Source of the DNA: Pleodorina starrii
Taxonomy: Eukaryota; Chlorophyta; Chlorophyceae; Chlamydomonadales; Volvocaceae
Length of the DNA: 64,000 nucleotides
Reading direction: 5' to 3'
Assembly (NCBI GenBank): GCA_030267565.1
Contig: BRXU01000007.1
Location: 62,001-126,000 of the forward strand
This document shows, piece by piece, positions 9,131 through 22,000 of the stretch. Made by a program: the position numbers and the translations under genes. Under the pieces are notes generated by a model. It searched no databases, was not told the origin of the DNA, and was given only the letters and a program-made list of their open reading frames with translations. The first letter of the stretch is position 1. Each line of letters starts with the position of its first letter.

Positions 9131-12100
9131 ATGGACGACGTCAAATTCTCGGTGGAAGAGGTGGAATCGTCTACCGCAGTTTACAATGCGATGCGCGGCT
9201 GTTTTGTGCGTTCCACCGCCGAGCGGGAAGGCACCGATGGCCTCGCCAGTCACCAGCTGCTTGTCAACTGCGGAGACTACCTTCAGTTATGGGAGCCGGT
9301 CGACGGCTCGCTGGCACTGCAGCAGGCGTTCTACCTGTTCGAGCGTGTCGAGCACATGGATCTCGTCCCAGCATCCTTGGGCCTCTTTGGACCAGACTCC
9401 ACGGACGCTGTGCTGCTCTTCACGTTTGACGGCCGCTGCGCTCTTTTCAAACTGGAGCTCCAGGCGCATCGTGACCAGCAGCTGCCGGCGGGTTCTGCTT
9501 GCACGGCCGCATCATCCACGCCGGGCCCCTTCGTGCTCACAGAGGTGGCCTGCCTGGTTCTGCCTGTCCCCGCCCTTCGCGACGGACTCATGCCCAAGCG
9601 TCTGGGAGGCGTCTGCAGCAGCGGCGTGGCGCCGGTCGCGAAAGTGACGGCGATGCGCAGCAGCGCGCGCGGCGTGGCCGTGGCAGCTATCCATACTGGC
9701 ATGCTGCACGTGCTAACACTTCATCTCTGCACGCCCGGGGCTGATGCTGCTGATGCTGCTGGTGCTGCCGCTTCTGCTTCTGGGGCTTCTGGGACCAGCA
9801 AGGGCGGCGCGTCGACCTCCGCCGGTAGCAGCAGCGGCGACGGCGGCAGTGGCGGTGGCGGCGGTGACGGCGACCAGGAGCCGCTGATGATGTGTGCGGT
9901 GGTGGTGATCCAAGACACGCCGCTGTACGGCATGTTCAAAAGTACGTTACCTCGTCGTACGAGCGTGGATTTGTTGAAACATGGAGGGGGTTGGGTAACG
10001 TAAAGCTACCGGACGTTCCGTGTGAGCGTGTTATTGTTATGGGCCCTCGGGGTTCCGGCGCTCCGGGTCCGCGAAGGACGCGACACGGCGGCGGGAGGGC
10101 CGCAGCACGCGGCGGCGGCGGCGCGGAGCGGAACAGACGTTTACGCACTCCAGCAAGGGCTTCAGCAAACTGGAGGGCAGACTGGCCGGTTCCTTCACCG
10201 AGTGCCGACATGGAGGGTGCTGTGTCGCAGCGCTGGCGCGATAACCGACCCCGCGTCATGGCCGGCGGCCCAGCTGGCATCCCCTAGGGGCTAGGTCCCG
10301 CTGCCTCACCGCACCCCCCCCCCCGCCCCTGCCCTCGCTCGTCCCAACTGAAAACCGACACTTGCGCCAACGGCCGTAACGAACCACGTTGTGCGGGCCC
10401 CCCACCCTGCCTGCCTGCCTATCTGCCTGCCTGCCTGCCTGTCTGCCATGAGACCAACAAAAGCCCTCTTCTTGGCCCTCCTCGCTGATCGCTGCTGCTG
10501 CCCCGTCTTTCTTTCGCCCTGCGTACTGCAGCTTTTGACCCGCTGTACTCCATGCAGCACCTGTGCCACGTGTACGACATGTGTTTCGTGCCGCCGCCGG
10601 AGCGGGACGCGTGGGAACCGCCGCTCCTGGTAGTGCTGCACAAAGCGGATCGTGAGTTGGGAGGGAGGGAGGTGGAGGAATGCCAAACCGAAGCGATGGA
10701 GTGCGGAGGGCAGGGGAGCGGGGAGTAATTAGAACGGCCCGGGGCGAGGGAATGCAACGCAGTTACCTGGAATATTACCTGATGATTACCTGATATCTCC
10801 AGCCGAAAAAAGCGCGCGGCCGCGTCGCCGCCAACCAACCCCAAACGGACTGGCACGCGACAGCACAAGACCAACATAGACACACAGCCCGGACAGCACA
10901 AAAGGAACGATGGCTTACTCACCTGCGCTCAGTGGAGAAGGGAGGAGGAATGCGAACTGCAGCGATGGAGTGCGGAGAGGGAAGGGTAAAAAGAGAAGAT
11001 ACCGTACCGCAGGAGGCGGAAGGGAGGGAGGGAGGGCCAGAGCGGGGTTTTGCGGGATTTGGAAGGGTGTGCGGGGGGAAGCTGGGGGAAGCTGGGGGTG
11101 GCAGGAGATGGGTGGTTGGGGGAGAAGGGGAGGCGAGCGGAGTGGCGGGGCGGGGCGCGTGGGTAAGTCGAGGGAATGGAGTGGGCGGGGTGGGGCCGGG
11201 GGGGGGGCATGACCACCACACGCAACTAGTACACATGCTGAGCTGCGGACCCAATGCGGGCGGACAAGTCCTCATGCGGTCGGGCCCCGGCCATGGGGCC
11301 CAAAGCTCCTGCGGGTGTGTGTGTGTGTGTGTGCGGGTGGTTGGGGGGTGGGGGGGCGGGGGGGGGGGTTGGGGAGGACCCTGCCTCCAGGAAGAGTCCA
11401 GGGGAACCGCAGCTGAGTTACCTACTTGTCGTACACGCAGGCGCCGGGGCAATCAGCTTCCAGATCGACTGCCTGGCGCTCGCGCTGCAGCTGCCGCAGC
11501 GGCGCGGCCGCCGCGGCGGCGGCGGGGGCGGCGGCGGCGGCGGCGGGGAGGCCCCGAAGCCCGGTTCCGGAGCCGGTCCCTCCGTGCCCGGCAAGACCTC
11601 GACGAACCCGGCGGGGAAGGGTCCCGGGGGGGCGGCGGCGGCGGGGGCGGCGGGACCCTCCTCCACCTCGTGTACGGCAGCGGCGGCGGGGGCGGCAGCG
11701 GGGACGGAGGACGTTCCGGTGTTGCGGGCGTCGCTGAAACCCGGGCCCTGGCAAGCCAGGTGGGTGGGTGGGTGGGTGGGTGGGTGGGGCGCTGCAACTC
11801 GGGTTGCGTTGGGGTCCATTGTGATCCTTTTGGTGGTTCATCTACTTAGGGTTCATTTACTGTGGAGGAACGGTTTATTCATGTATTCATTCATCCAGGG
11901 GCTTGCTTGGTTGCTTGGTTGCTTGGTTGCTGATTTGAAGGTGATGCGTGGTCGGTCCTCGGGGAGGGACCGGCGAGGGACCGGCGAGGGGGAGGAGAGG
12001 GGAAGGTCCTGGGAATAAATGGGGGAGGTGGGGGGGCTGGGGGATTGTTGATTCCGCACTGCCGCGGTAATTATCGGCTCGGCAGGTGGAGGGCAGCGCG

Positions 12101-15100
12101 CTGGGCAGGCAGGCAAGCAGGCAGGCAGGGAGGCGGACAGGGTGGTGGTGGGGGAGGAGGACGTGGCGTGGAGAATGGGGGAAGAGGGGTGACGCATGAG
12201 CCTTGGGGGGGGGGGTCCGGCGCGGTGGGTTGAGCGCCGTAGAGGAGGTACGGCGGTACGGCATCGCGAGGGGGGAGTGCTGGGGTAGCGGGTTTGCCGT
12301 CGCCAGCATCTCCTTCCTGATGCATCTCCCGAACCCCGCGTTACGCCCCATTACCGTACTCGCAAGCAGCCCAGTCCAGTCCAGCATCCCTCTCCCTCCC
12401 TCTCTCCCTCCCTGCCCTCCTCAAACCACTGCCCAATGCGCCTCCAGGTTGGTCCACCCCACCACGACCGTCATCGCGCCCTTCCCCGCCGTACCCTCCG
12501 CCGGCCTGCCCGCCGGCGTGCTCGCCGTCAGCAGCCGCGGCGCCTCGCTGTACGGCAGGCCGCCGACGCTGGGACCCATCGCCCTCGCCGCCGCGAGCGC
12601 CATGAATGAGGTGTGCGCCGTCTGCGGCGGCGGCGGCGGCCCGCCGACGGAGGCCGAGTGGGGGGACGAGCTGTCGCGACTCGACCCGCGCGACAAGGCG
12701 GCGGCGGCGACGCTGTTCGGTAAATGGTTTGGGCGGAATGTTGTGGAGGACGCCGCGATTGAGTTTGCGGAGCAGCACGGTGTACGGCGGTACGAGCTGG
12801 TGTCGTACGCGCTGGCGGGGATGCCGCTGGCGGCGGAGGTGCTTGCGCCCGGGGTGGTACTGATCGGGGACTCGGCGGCGGGTGAGTGAGGAGGGAGGGC
12901 GGGTTTGGGAAGGGAGGGGAGGGGAGGGGAGGGGAGGAAAGTAACAAAGGAGATAACGCAGCGAAGGGACGGAGACGGCGTTAGCGAGCGGAGTTGGGGG
13001 CGGTCGAGGTAAAGGGCGGCCGGCAGTAGCGTAGCCCCCTTACCGACGGCGGTCGTGGCCCGGGGGGGCGGGCGTTCTCGCGCCCCTCCCCTAAGCCCCC
13101 CTCCCCCACCGCCTCTCTCGGCTCCTGTTCGTGTGTTCCAAACCGTCATCCCGCCTGCGCTGTCCTTCTCCGGACTGTCCACCACGCCCCTCCTCCCATT
13201 CCCTCTGCAACCCACCCACCCCTATGGCCCCCTCCCTCGACTGTCACACTCTTACCCCTCCTCCCGCCCCCTTTTGCGATATCTTCTTTCCTCCTCTCCC
13301 CCTGGCTTATACGTCCATATTAACCCCGTCTAACCCAGCTCACCCAGGTGCCCAGTGGCACTTGAGTCTGCCCCGACTGTGCGGCGGCAGGAATCACTGT
13401 GGAGCAGATTGACGCAAACCCCCCCACACCAGAAACCCCGAACTGGGTTTTTCGTGGGGAGCACCTCACCAGTGGCCGGCCGTGAGATTCGAACCCACGC
13501 CGCGTACCACTAGACGGGGTTCCCGCAACTCCCCCCATATATGACAGAATCTGGCGGCCAAGGACATTTGCATTCGTACTGCAGACTGGTGAAGGTGACT
13601 CGAGCTTGTTGGGCAGGCCTGACCGGGCCTTTCTATCGTAGCCGGGCTTAGGGATCCTGCCGTACTTGGATCATGAGCGGCACTCAGCTCCCGCTCAGGC
13701 AGTGATCGCCGGAGTGACGGCACTCAGATCCCGTCTTCCGGAGTAGATTCCGCGGCGTTCCCCCATCCTTGACCGAGGAGGGGTTTCCTGGTGTAGATCG
13801 TACAATCCAGGCTTTCGACACGCTGTGTCAATTACGCTGTGTGTCGTGACACCCTCCTGGCCCTCCCCCGCCCCCCCCCACCCGCCTGCCCCCCAGGTCT
13901 GCACCTGATCCACGCCGCTGGTCCGCAGCCCTGGGTCGCCCGCGTTGCCCCCGACCTGTCCCTCCCTGGACACATGCCACCCCACACCCTGGCGTCAATG
14001 CCCAGGGCCATGCCAAAGGTACTGGCGTACATGCCACCGCCGCCGCCGACCCCGCCGGAACCCGCTGCTGCCGCCGCCGCCGCCGCCGGCTCCGCTGCGC
14101 CCGAGGTGGCGGCGGCGGAGGCGCTTCCGGCGGCGGCGGCGGATGAGGCGCTTCCTGCGGCGGGGTTGTTGTTCCTGGGGAGCGACTGCAGTAACAGCCA
14201 GGTGGGTGTCAAGCGCTGTGTATTGCCGTACAATGCGGCGGCGGGAGGCGCCCCGGAAGCCGGGAGGGGGTGTTTATTTAGTAGTGGAAAGGAGGGCAGG
14301 GGAGGGGAGGGGAGGGGAGGGGAGGCGAAGCGCGATGTCGGGGAGCCTTCTCTGGAAGGAGGGGGAGGCCCAGGGTCCATAACCGCACCCCACTCTCACC
14401 CTCGTCTCCCCTTCCTCTCCCCACTCCTCCCCGGGGTGGGGGCGGGGGCCTTCCATCCACCCGCAGATCCTGTGCGTACCGACAGCGAACATCGCCGCTG
14501 ACGCCCAGCCGCCGCCGCTGCCGCCGCCGCCGACGTCGGAAGGGAAGGACAAAGACGATGGGGCTGAGCAGCCGGCGCAGCCAGCGCAGGGGGAGGCGGG
14601 GCAGCAGGGGCAGGGCGATGCGGAGGAGGGGGAGGAGGATGCGCTGCCTCCGCTGCCGCTGCTGCATTGGCCGGTAGCTGAGTTGGCCGCCCTCAAGAGC
14701 CTGGCGCCGGTGACGGATGTGGCGGTGGTGCCGGACTCGTCGGGTGGGTCGGCGTGGGGGGGCGCGCGGTCTGGATCGCATGGTTTCGAATCGCGGTTTG
14801 GATCGAGTTTTGGGATCGCGCTGGGTCACGTTTGATGGATCTTGTTTGGATCTTGTTTGGATTGTGTTGGATCCGTCCTTTAGTGAGTCCTTGCCGTGCT
14901 GTGGAGGTCCCTCCCTGCCGCGTGCGGTACCGGTATACCCCAACCCACCCACCCCCTACCCACCCACACACAATTCTCTCACCCCCACCCCCACCCCCAC
15001 CCTCTCACGCCCTAGCTGCTCGCGCACACACCACCACCAACACCACCACCAACACCACCCTCGCCCCCATATTGTATGGTGCTCCCATTGCCTGCATGCA

Positions 15101-18100
15101 TGCATGCATGCCTGCCTCGCACTGCCTGCCTGCCTGGCACGGACTCATTCGCTCACTGACCCATGGGTCGGTGGTCCACACGCAGGTGCGGACGACCCCT
15201 GGCTCATCGCCAGCTGCGGCCGCAACGCCGCCGGCCGCCTCGTACGAGCACGACTGGCGGCCGGACTGGTGCCGTACATGGCCGACGGGCCGAGGGTGCC
15301 GGTGAGTGAGGGGTTGGGGCTCCAGGGAGGGTGGTAGGGGTGGTGGGGGGGGGTGGCCGGGATAGGAAGGAGGCCGTGTCTGATGGGGTGGGCTGGGGGC
15401 AGATCGATCCCCGTCGGTCTGCCGACATCGGAGGCCCCCGGAGCTCCGGACCGACGATTCACCCGTCCATCCCGCCCTCCCCCCCCCATGGTTCTATAAA
15501 GGAGCATATGCGCATGTCACTCCCCCCCACCCGGCCTTTACGTGGATAACCCAACCCATATAATGGAGCATATCATTCCCTGAACCCCCCACCTCTTCAC
15601 CCCCCCTCCAAACTCCCCCCACCCGGCCTATACGTGGATAACCTCCTCCAAACTCCGAGTTGCAACCAGTGCTGATACCGCACAGCACTCAAACAACTAC
15701 CCCCCTCCCCTTTCCCACCCCCACCCCCCAAACACACACTCACGCTCACACACGCACACGTCAGGACGGCTGTCGCATGTTCCCACTGCGGCTGGGGCCT
15801 GGCTCCCACGGAGCCGAGGAGGCGCAGCAGCAGGGGCAGCAGGGACAGGGGCAGGGGCAGCAGGAGCGGAGGGGCGGGGTCAGTGGCCACACGCACATCG
15901 CCTTCAGCTTCGAGGCTGCCGGAAGGACGGACCTGCTGTGTGTCGGTGGCGGGGGAGGAGGAGACGACGGAGGCGAAGGTGGAGGCGGAGGAGGTGCGGG
16001 GGAGGAATTCACGCAGGTGAGTACGACGTCGTTGTTGTCGTTATCGTTGATGTTGACGAGGAGGGGTGCTCAGCGATCTTGTCTCATTTGGTCAGCGGAC
16101 GGAGGGGGGGAGGTGAGCCCTTGCTGTGTACGGCACTTGAAAGGGTCTGCAGAGTACCGTCAGGCGCGGGGGACAACACACATATTGACATGTGTACCGG
16201 TAAACACAACCTTCTTACCATGAACGCGCCAAGTGACACGCCAAGTGAAACGCCAACTAAAGCGCAGGCGGCTCTGGCGGCTCCTCCGCTCTCCCTCTCG
16301 ACATACGAAGGGAGAGCGACTGTTGAACGCGCCTCGACACATATACGCGCGCGTGTGTGTGTACACGTATGACCTAAAGCTGCCGGTATTGGTCGCCGCC
16401 TGTGGGACGATAAGCCCGCCCTGTGAACCTGTTTGCCGGCTGGCTGCTCGGGGCCGCAGGTGGAGTTGCCGGGACTGACCCACGGGTCGGCCTCGCTGCT
16501 GGTGGCGGACGTGGCGGGTCAGCGGCTGGTGCAAGTGACGCAGGTGCGTGCGTGCGTGCGTGCGTGCGTGTGTGTGTACTGGCGGGGGGACAGGGTGTTG
16601 AGGGCCTGACGAAATGAGAAGGTGTGTGTGTGTGTGCTTTCGAGGAGGGGTACGGGGGGGGAGGTGGGAGGGGGGAGAAGGAAGGGAGGTGCGGGGCAAG
16701 GGGCGGGAGGGAGGAGAGGGGCTGTGAGGGGGAGCGTCCGCGCGGGAGTGTGTATGTGTGGGGTCTGGGGTGGGGCGCTCAGAACTTCCTGGCATAGTGG
16801 CATTCGCGCGGGCGCGGGCACATCCAGCACCGAGAGGGCGTTGGGTCCACTTGGGCCCGTCCTCTGTGCCCTGCGTCGCCCCCCATTGTCGACCCCACCC
16901 GACCCGACCCGCCTCGGGCTAGCCCCCCGGGGGCCTGCCAGCCCCTCCGCCTGCTCCTCACCGGCCACTTTTTTCTCTTTCCCCACTCCCCCGCCCTGTC
17001 CTCTCCATCTCCCTGCCGCCCTCCTCTCCCCCTTAACCCCCCGGGCCGTTCTTATTAACCCCCCTCCTCCCCCACAGGCCGGTGTTCGGGTGCTGCATCC
17101 GCTGTCCGCCGGAGCCGATCTGGCTGCGGAGTGGAAGTCGCCGGGTGGGTGGGTGGGTGGATGGGTGGGTGGGTGGGAGCTGGGTGGCTCGTCTGGGGCA
17201 GGGCGGGGCAGGGCAGGGTGGGGCGGGGCGGGGCGGGGCGGGGCGGGGCGGGGCGGGGCGGGGCGGGGCGGGGCGGGGCGGGGCAGGGCGGGGCGGGGCA
17301 GGGCGGGGCACATCGTGTCCGGCCCTTAGCTTCACCCCACGGCTCAGGACGCCCCTGCTTGTCTAAACTCCATCGCTATTTATCCCGCCTCCTCCCCTCC
17401 TTTCCTCGACCTCATGGTCGTCTTTGGGGATAACCATGGTTGCTGCAACCAGGACTGATTTCGGATTTGCCATCCAAAAACACCACCACCACCTTCCTTC
17501 CCCTTTCCTGCCGCCGCTGCGCTCCAGAGCCTCTGTCCCTGGCGGCCCTCAGCGGCACCCTGCTCGCCGCCGCCAGCCGAACCTGTCTGACCCTGCTCGG
17601 GATCGAACCGGCGACCGGCGCCGTCAGCCAGCTGTCGGCCATCCCGCAGCTCCCCGCGCAGCTCTCCGCGCTGGCGCTGTGGCGTCCTTCCTCCTCCTCC
17701 CCCTCCTCCTCCTCCGCCTCCTCCCCCTCCGCCTCCTCCGCCGGCGCCGCCGCCGGCGGCGAATCGCCGGCGGCGGAGGCCGCGGCGACGTTTGTGCTGA
17801 TGGGCCAATGGCTGAGCAACCGCGTGGAGGTAGCGGCTGTAGCGGATCCCTGCCGGCCGCTGCTACAGCTACAGCTCGCGGACGACGAGACGCCGCGCTC
17901 GCTAGCGCTTCTGGAGCTGCCCGGCGGCGGCGCCGCCGCCGCGGCGCCGCCGCGGCCGCCGGTACTGCTGGCGGGGACGCACACTGGCCGGCTGCTGATG
18001 TGGCAGCTGGCGGAGGCGCCGACGGCGGCGGCGGCGGCGGCGGCGCAGCGGCCGTGGCGGCTTGGGCCCTGCTACAGCCTCCGCGTCAGCCAGGTATCAG

Positions 18101-19012
18101 TGGAGCTGCAGCCGGTACCCGGGCCCCCCGCCGCCTCGGCCGCTGCCGCCGGCAGCGGCACCGGCCGGCCCCGCAGCGGCGGAGCCGGCGGAGGCGGAGG
18201 CGGCGGTTACATCTACCTTCACTCGCACTCGGGTGCGCTGGTGCGGCCGCGGCCGCAGGCCGCGGCCGGCGGCGGCTCCGCCGCCGCCGCTGCCGGGGCG
18301 GCGGCGGCGGCGGCGGCGGCTTCGCCGCCGCCGCTGGACCAGCTGGTTGAGGTGGTTCGCGTGCACGGTTCTGAGGGGCTTCAGGCGGTTTGCCACGTCA
18401 GCACGGCGGCGATGCCGGAGAGCGCCTGCTGGGTGACGCGGGAGGGGCGGATGCTGTTTGGGCGCATTGACCCACGGGTCAGGCTGCGATGGAGTACGGC
18501 CTTCGTCGGTGGGTCTGCTGGCCGAACGCCGACCCGCCGGGTCTGTCGCGCGGCTGGGATCGCGGGCGGCTGGGGCCAATGAGGGTTATCGAGAGGGCGG
18601 CCGTCCCGTTCTCGCGGTCCTCTGGGGCAGCGTTCCATGCTTCCATCCCGTGCGTCACCCCTCCCTCCCTCCCGCTGATCCCCCCCCGCTCTTCCCCGCC
18701 GCCACCGCCACCGCCGCTGCCGCTGCCGCCGACGTACTGCGTTCTCGCCCGCCCACCAAATCCCCACAGGCGAGACCATCCACGCCTTCGCCTACCACTC
18801 CGCCAGCCACTGCCTGGTGGCCCTCACCGAGTGCAGACCCTCCGGCGACAACTCCCTCCGCGTCATCGACGTCGACTCGCTGCAGCAAGTCCTCTCCATG
18901 CGCCTCTCACACGGCCACAACCACACCGCCATCACCGTCGGGCCACTGCCCTGCACCACCGGCCGCAAGGCCGCGGCGGCAGCCCGCAGGGCGGCCGCCG
19001 CCGCCGCCGCCT

Positions 19013-19044
<32 letters not shown>

Positions 19045-22000
19045 TCCGCCGCCGCCGCCGCTGGCGCGGCGACCCCGGCGGAGAAGGAATTTGTCGTACT
19101 GGCGTCGTACTTGTCCGCGGACTCGAGCAGCGACCCGGAGGTCCGCAAGCACGTGCGCGGCGCGCGGCTGCTGTACGGCGCGCTGTCGTTCATGGAGCTG
19201 GTTGCCGTACCAGCTGCCGACGGCTCCAACGCCACGTTGTACTCGCTGCTGCTGCACGGCACCTGCATCATCCCCAGCGTGGCCACCTCCCTTGCAATCG
19301 CTCGTCCATCGCCGTACATAATCGCCGACGCCGCCGCCGCCGTGGACACGGAGCGCGACCCGGTCAACATGCCGTACTTGCTGGCGGGCTGCCAGGGCGG
19401 CGTGTGTCTGTTGCAGGCTTTCGTCGACGACGGGCGGCACCGGGGGGAGCGAGCGGTGAATCGGGCGCTGGAGTTGGTTGGGCAGGTGGACGAGCTGAAT
19501 CTGCCGCTGCCGAGGGACATTGTGGATGTGGAGGCGAGGCTGGCGAGGCTGGAGAAGGTCATTGAGAAGCGGGCGGCGGCGGAGGCGAGGGCGGCGGCCA
19601 AGGCGGCGGCAGGAGGCAGCGGCGAAGGCGGAGGCGGTGGAGACGGGACGGAGGAGGAGGAGGAGGGCTTGGCGGAGGATGAGTCGGGTGGGTGGGTGGG
19701 CGGGTGGGTGGGGTCGGGTGGACCAGTAGGCCAGTCAGCTCTTTCGGACCGTCTTCCACAAGACGACTGAGCGACCATCTTACCCTCTACCCCCGCCCCT
19801 CCTTCCCGCCCTCCCGCCCTCGCCGGCCTATCCGTGGCTATCCGTGGATAAGCCCCATCCCCCCCCTCTTCCCGCCCTCCCCCGCCCCCGGTAGAGCCGC
19901 CCCAACCAACTTGCATTCGGCCTCTTTGGCCTTTCAACCCCCCCCCCCTCGCCCCCCCCCACCCCACCCCCTTCTCGTCCCCGCCCACGTGGCGTCTCAA
20001 CTCGGACTCGCTACCATTTCTCGGTTTGTATCTAACGCCCTTGCTGCTTGCAAGTTTACCTCGTTTTTTATTTGCAGACAGGAAGGATTTTTCTGATTTG
20101 ATACCGTCTACGGGCTCCGGCCTATACGTGGATAACCCCCTTCTCGTCCCCGCCCCCCCCCGTCTCGTCCCCGCCCCCCGCCCCACCCCGCCCCTCGCCC
20201 CCCCCTCGTCCTTAGAGCTTCCTGAGGTGGACTCGGATCTGGAGGCGCAGCTCAGGCAGATCGAGGCGCTGGAGGCGGAGGAGGCCCCGGAGTGGCGCTA
20301 CGGACTGGGCCTTATGGATCAGCCGGACGGCGAAGACGTCGACTACTTTGAGCGCTGGGCGGCGGACAACCACATCGAGCCAGAACCCACGCAGGCGCCG
20401 CTCGCTGCGAAGCTGCTGAGGCGCAGGTTCCAGGTGCGGCGTTGGGGACGTGTGTTGATGGGTACGTGTAGAGGGTGTGTGTGTACGTGTGTGTGCGCGT
20501 GTGCGTGTGTTGTGTGTGTGGGTGTGTGTTCTAGACTGTCATACGCAACCCTCCACCCACACCCACCCACACCTCACGACCCCATCCACAGCGGGAAAAG
20601 GCCATGATGCAAAACCAATCCGACGGCGACGGCGACTGGGGAAGCGACGGCGGCAGCAGCGACGACGACGACGACGGCAGCGGCGGCGGCGGCGGCGGCG
20701 CCCGCCACCGCCGCCGCCGCCGCGGCCCCTCCCTCCATCAGCTCGTCCGGGATCTTGAACGAGATTGGAGCCAACACGTGACCTTGAAACCGCTGGACGG
20801 CGCCAAGACTTTCGCAGGTGCCTGTGTGACGTCGCTGGCCTGTTTAGGCAACGCGGCGGCGGCGGCGGCAGGGGCTGGCGGCGGTGGCGGCGGCGGCGGC
20901 AGTCTGGTGCTGGCGGGTGACTATCTGGGCAGTGTGACGGTGATGCGGCTTGTGGCCAATGGGCGGGGGGCGGCGCTCATTGCCTGCTCACCCGACCGAA
21001 GTCCCATTTACGTGCAGGTGAGCGGAGACATGGAGACATGGAGGCAGGGAGGGGGAGAGGGAGAGGGAGAGCGAGTGGGAGAGGGAGAGGGAGAGGGAGA
21101 GGGAAAGGGGTTCCGTGAGGTGGTCATGGAGCGGAGTGGAAGTGGTTTCGGGGCTGCTGGTGTCCACCTGCGGCGTCAGGTGACTCAGCTCCCCGCTACC
21201 TCCCCGGCCCGCCCCCCCGGGGCCCCGGCCTATACGTGGATATCACTCCCTGACCTCCCCCTCCCCCGCCCTCCCCCGCCCCGCCCCGCCTTGTGCTTCC
21301 CTTGAACCCGCTTCTCTCCGCAGCTCATGCTGCCCCGCCCCGCTCCCCTTCCTTCTCTTCCCTCCTCCCTCCCTTTCCCTCCCCCTCCATGCACCCTCCA
21401 TCCACCCCCCCCCCCCAGGCTGCCGCCTGGCTGGACCCCCACCACGCGCTGGTGGCGGTGCACCCGCACGGTCTGGCGGTACTGCGGAGGGACCCGGCGG
21501 CGGAGGAGGAGGCAATGGCCGCGGCGCACCGACAAGCGGTGGCGGACTACGAGGCGGGTGAGGTCCGGGGCGGGGGGCCGGGGGCGGGGGGGGGGTAGGG
21601 TCGGGTTCGTCTGCGGGGGGTCGCTGAGCGCCGCAATGCGTGTCGGTGCCGCCGCCGGCGGTGGTGCCGCCGGCGGTGCGGTCGGTGCCGCCGCCGGCGG
21701 CGGCGAGGTGCCTGCAGCCCCGTGACGAGGTGTGGCCATCGGCTCCGACAGAAACGAGCCGGACATAATGGTATGGAGGAAGGACCTGGGACCTAGACAC
21801 CTGGTATGCGGGCGCCAATGCCCCCGCCCCTACCTCCGTCCGTCCCCCAATCGGACGCTTCTTTCCTCACGTGCGCCCCATGGTCTGCCCCCGCGCCAAC
21901 CCCACCCGCCGCTCTCCCGCAGGCATCAACCGGCAGCGACAGAACCAGGCCCCCGAGCGGGTGTGGGACGCGGGCGGCGGCCAGCTACCTCCGCCGGCCG

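Noticed and set aside
9942..10531. Possible extra exon near 10150-10290 (frame containing SFTECRHGGCC)
   Set aside because: Exon 1 joins exon 2 in phase without it, and the stretch lacks matching splice sites and soon meets a stop.
13440..13525. Functional tRNA gene on the minus strand
   Set aside because: The T arm is good, but the D-arm abuts it, with no anticodon arm and no complementary acceptor stem.
17380..20186. Long antisense Arg/Pro/Ala ORFs over CPSF-A-like exons 11-12
   Set aside because: They are GC-rich shadow frames. The sense strand gives a phase-consistent gene with family motifs.
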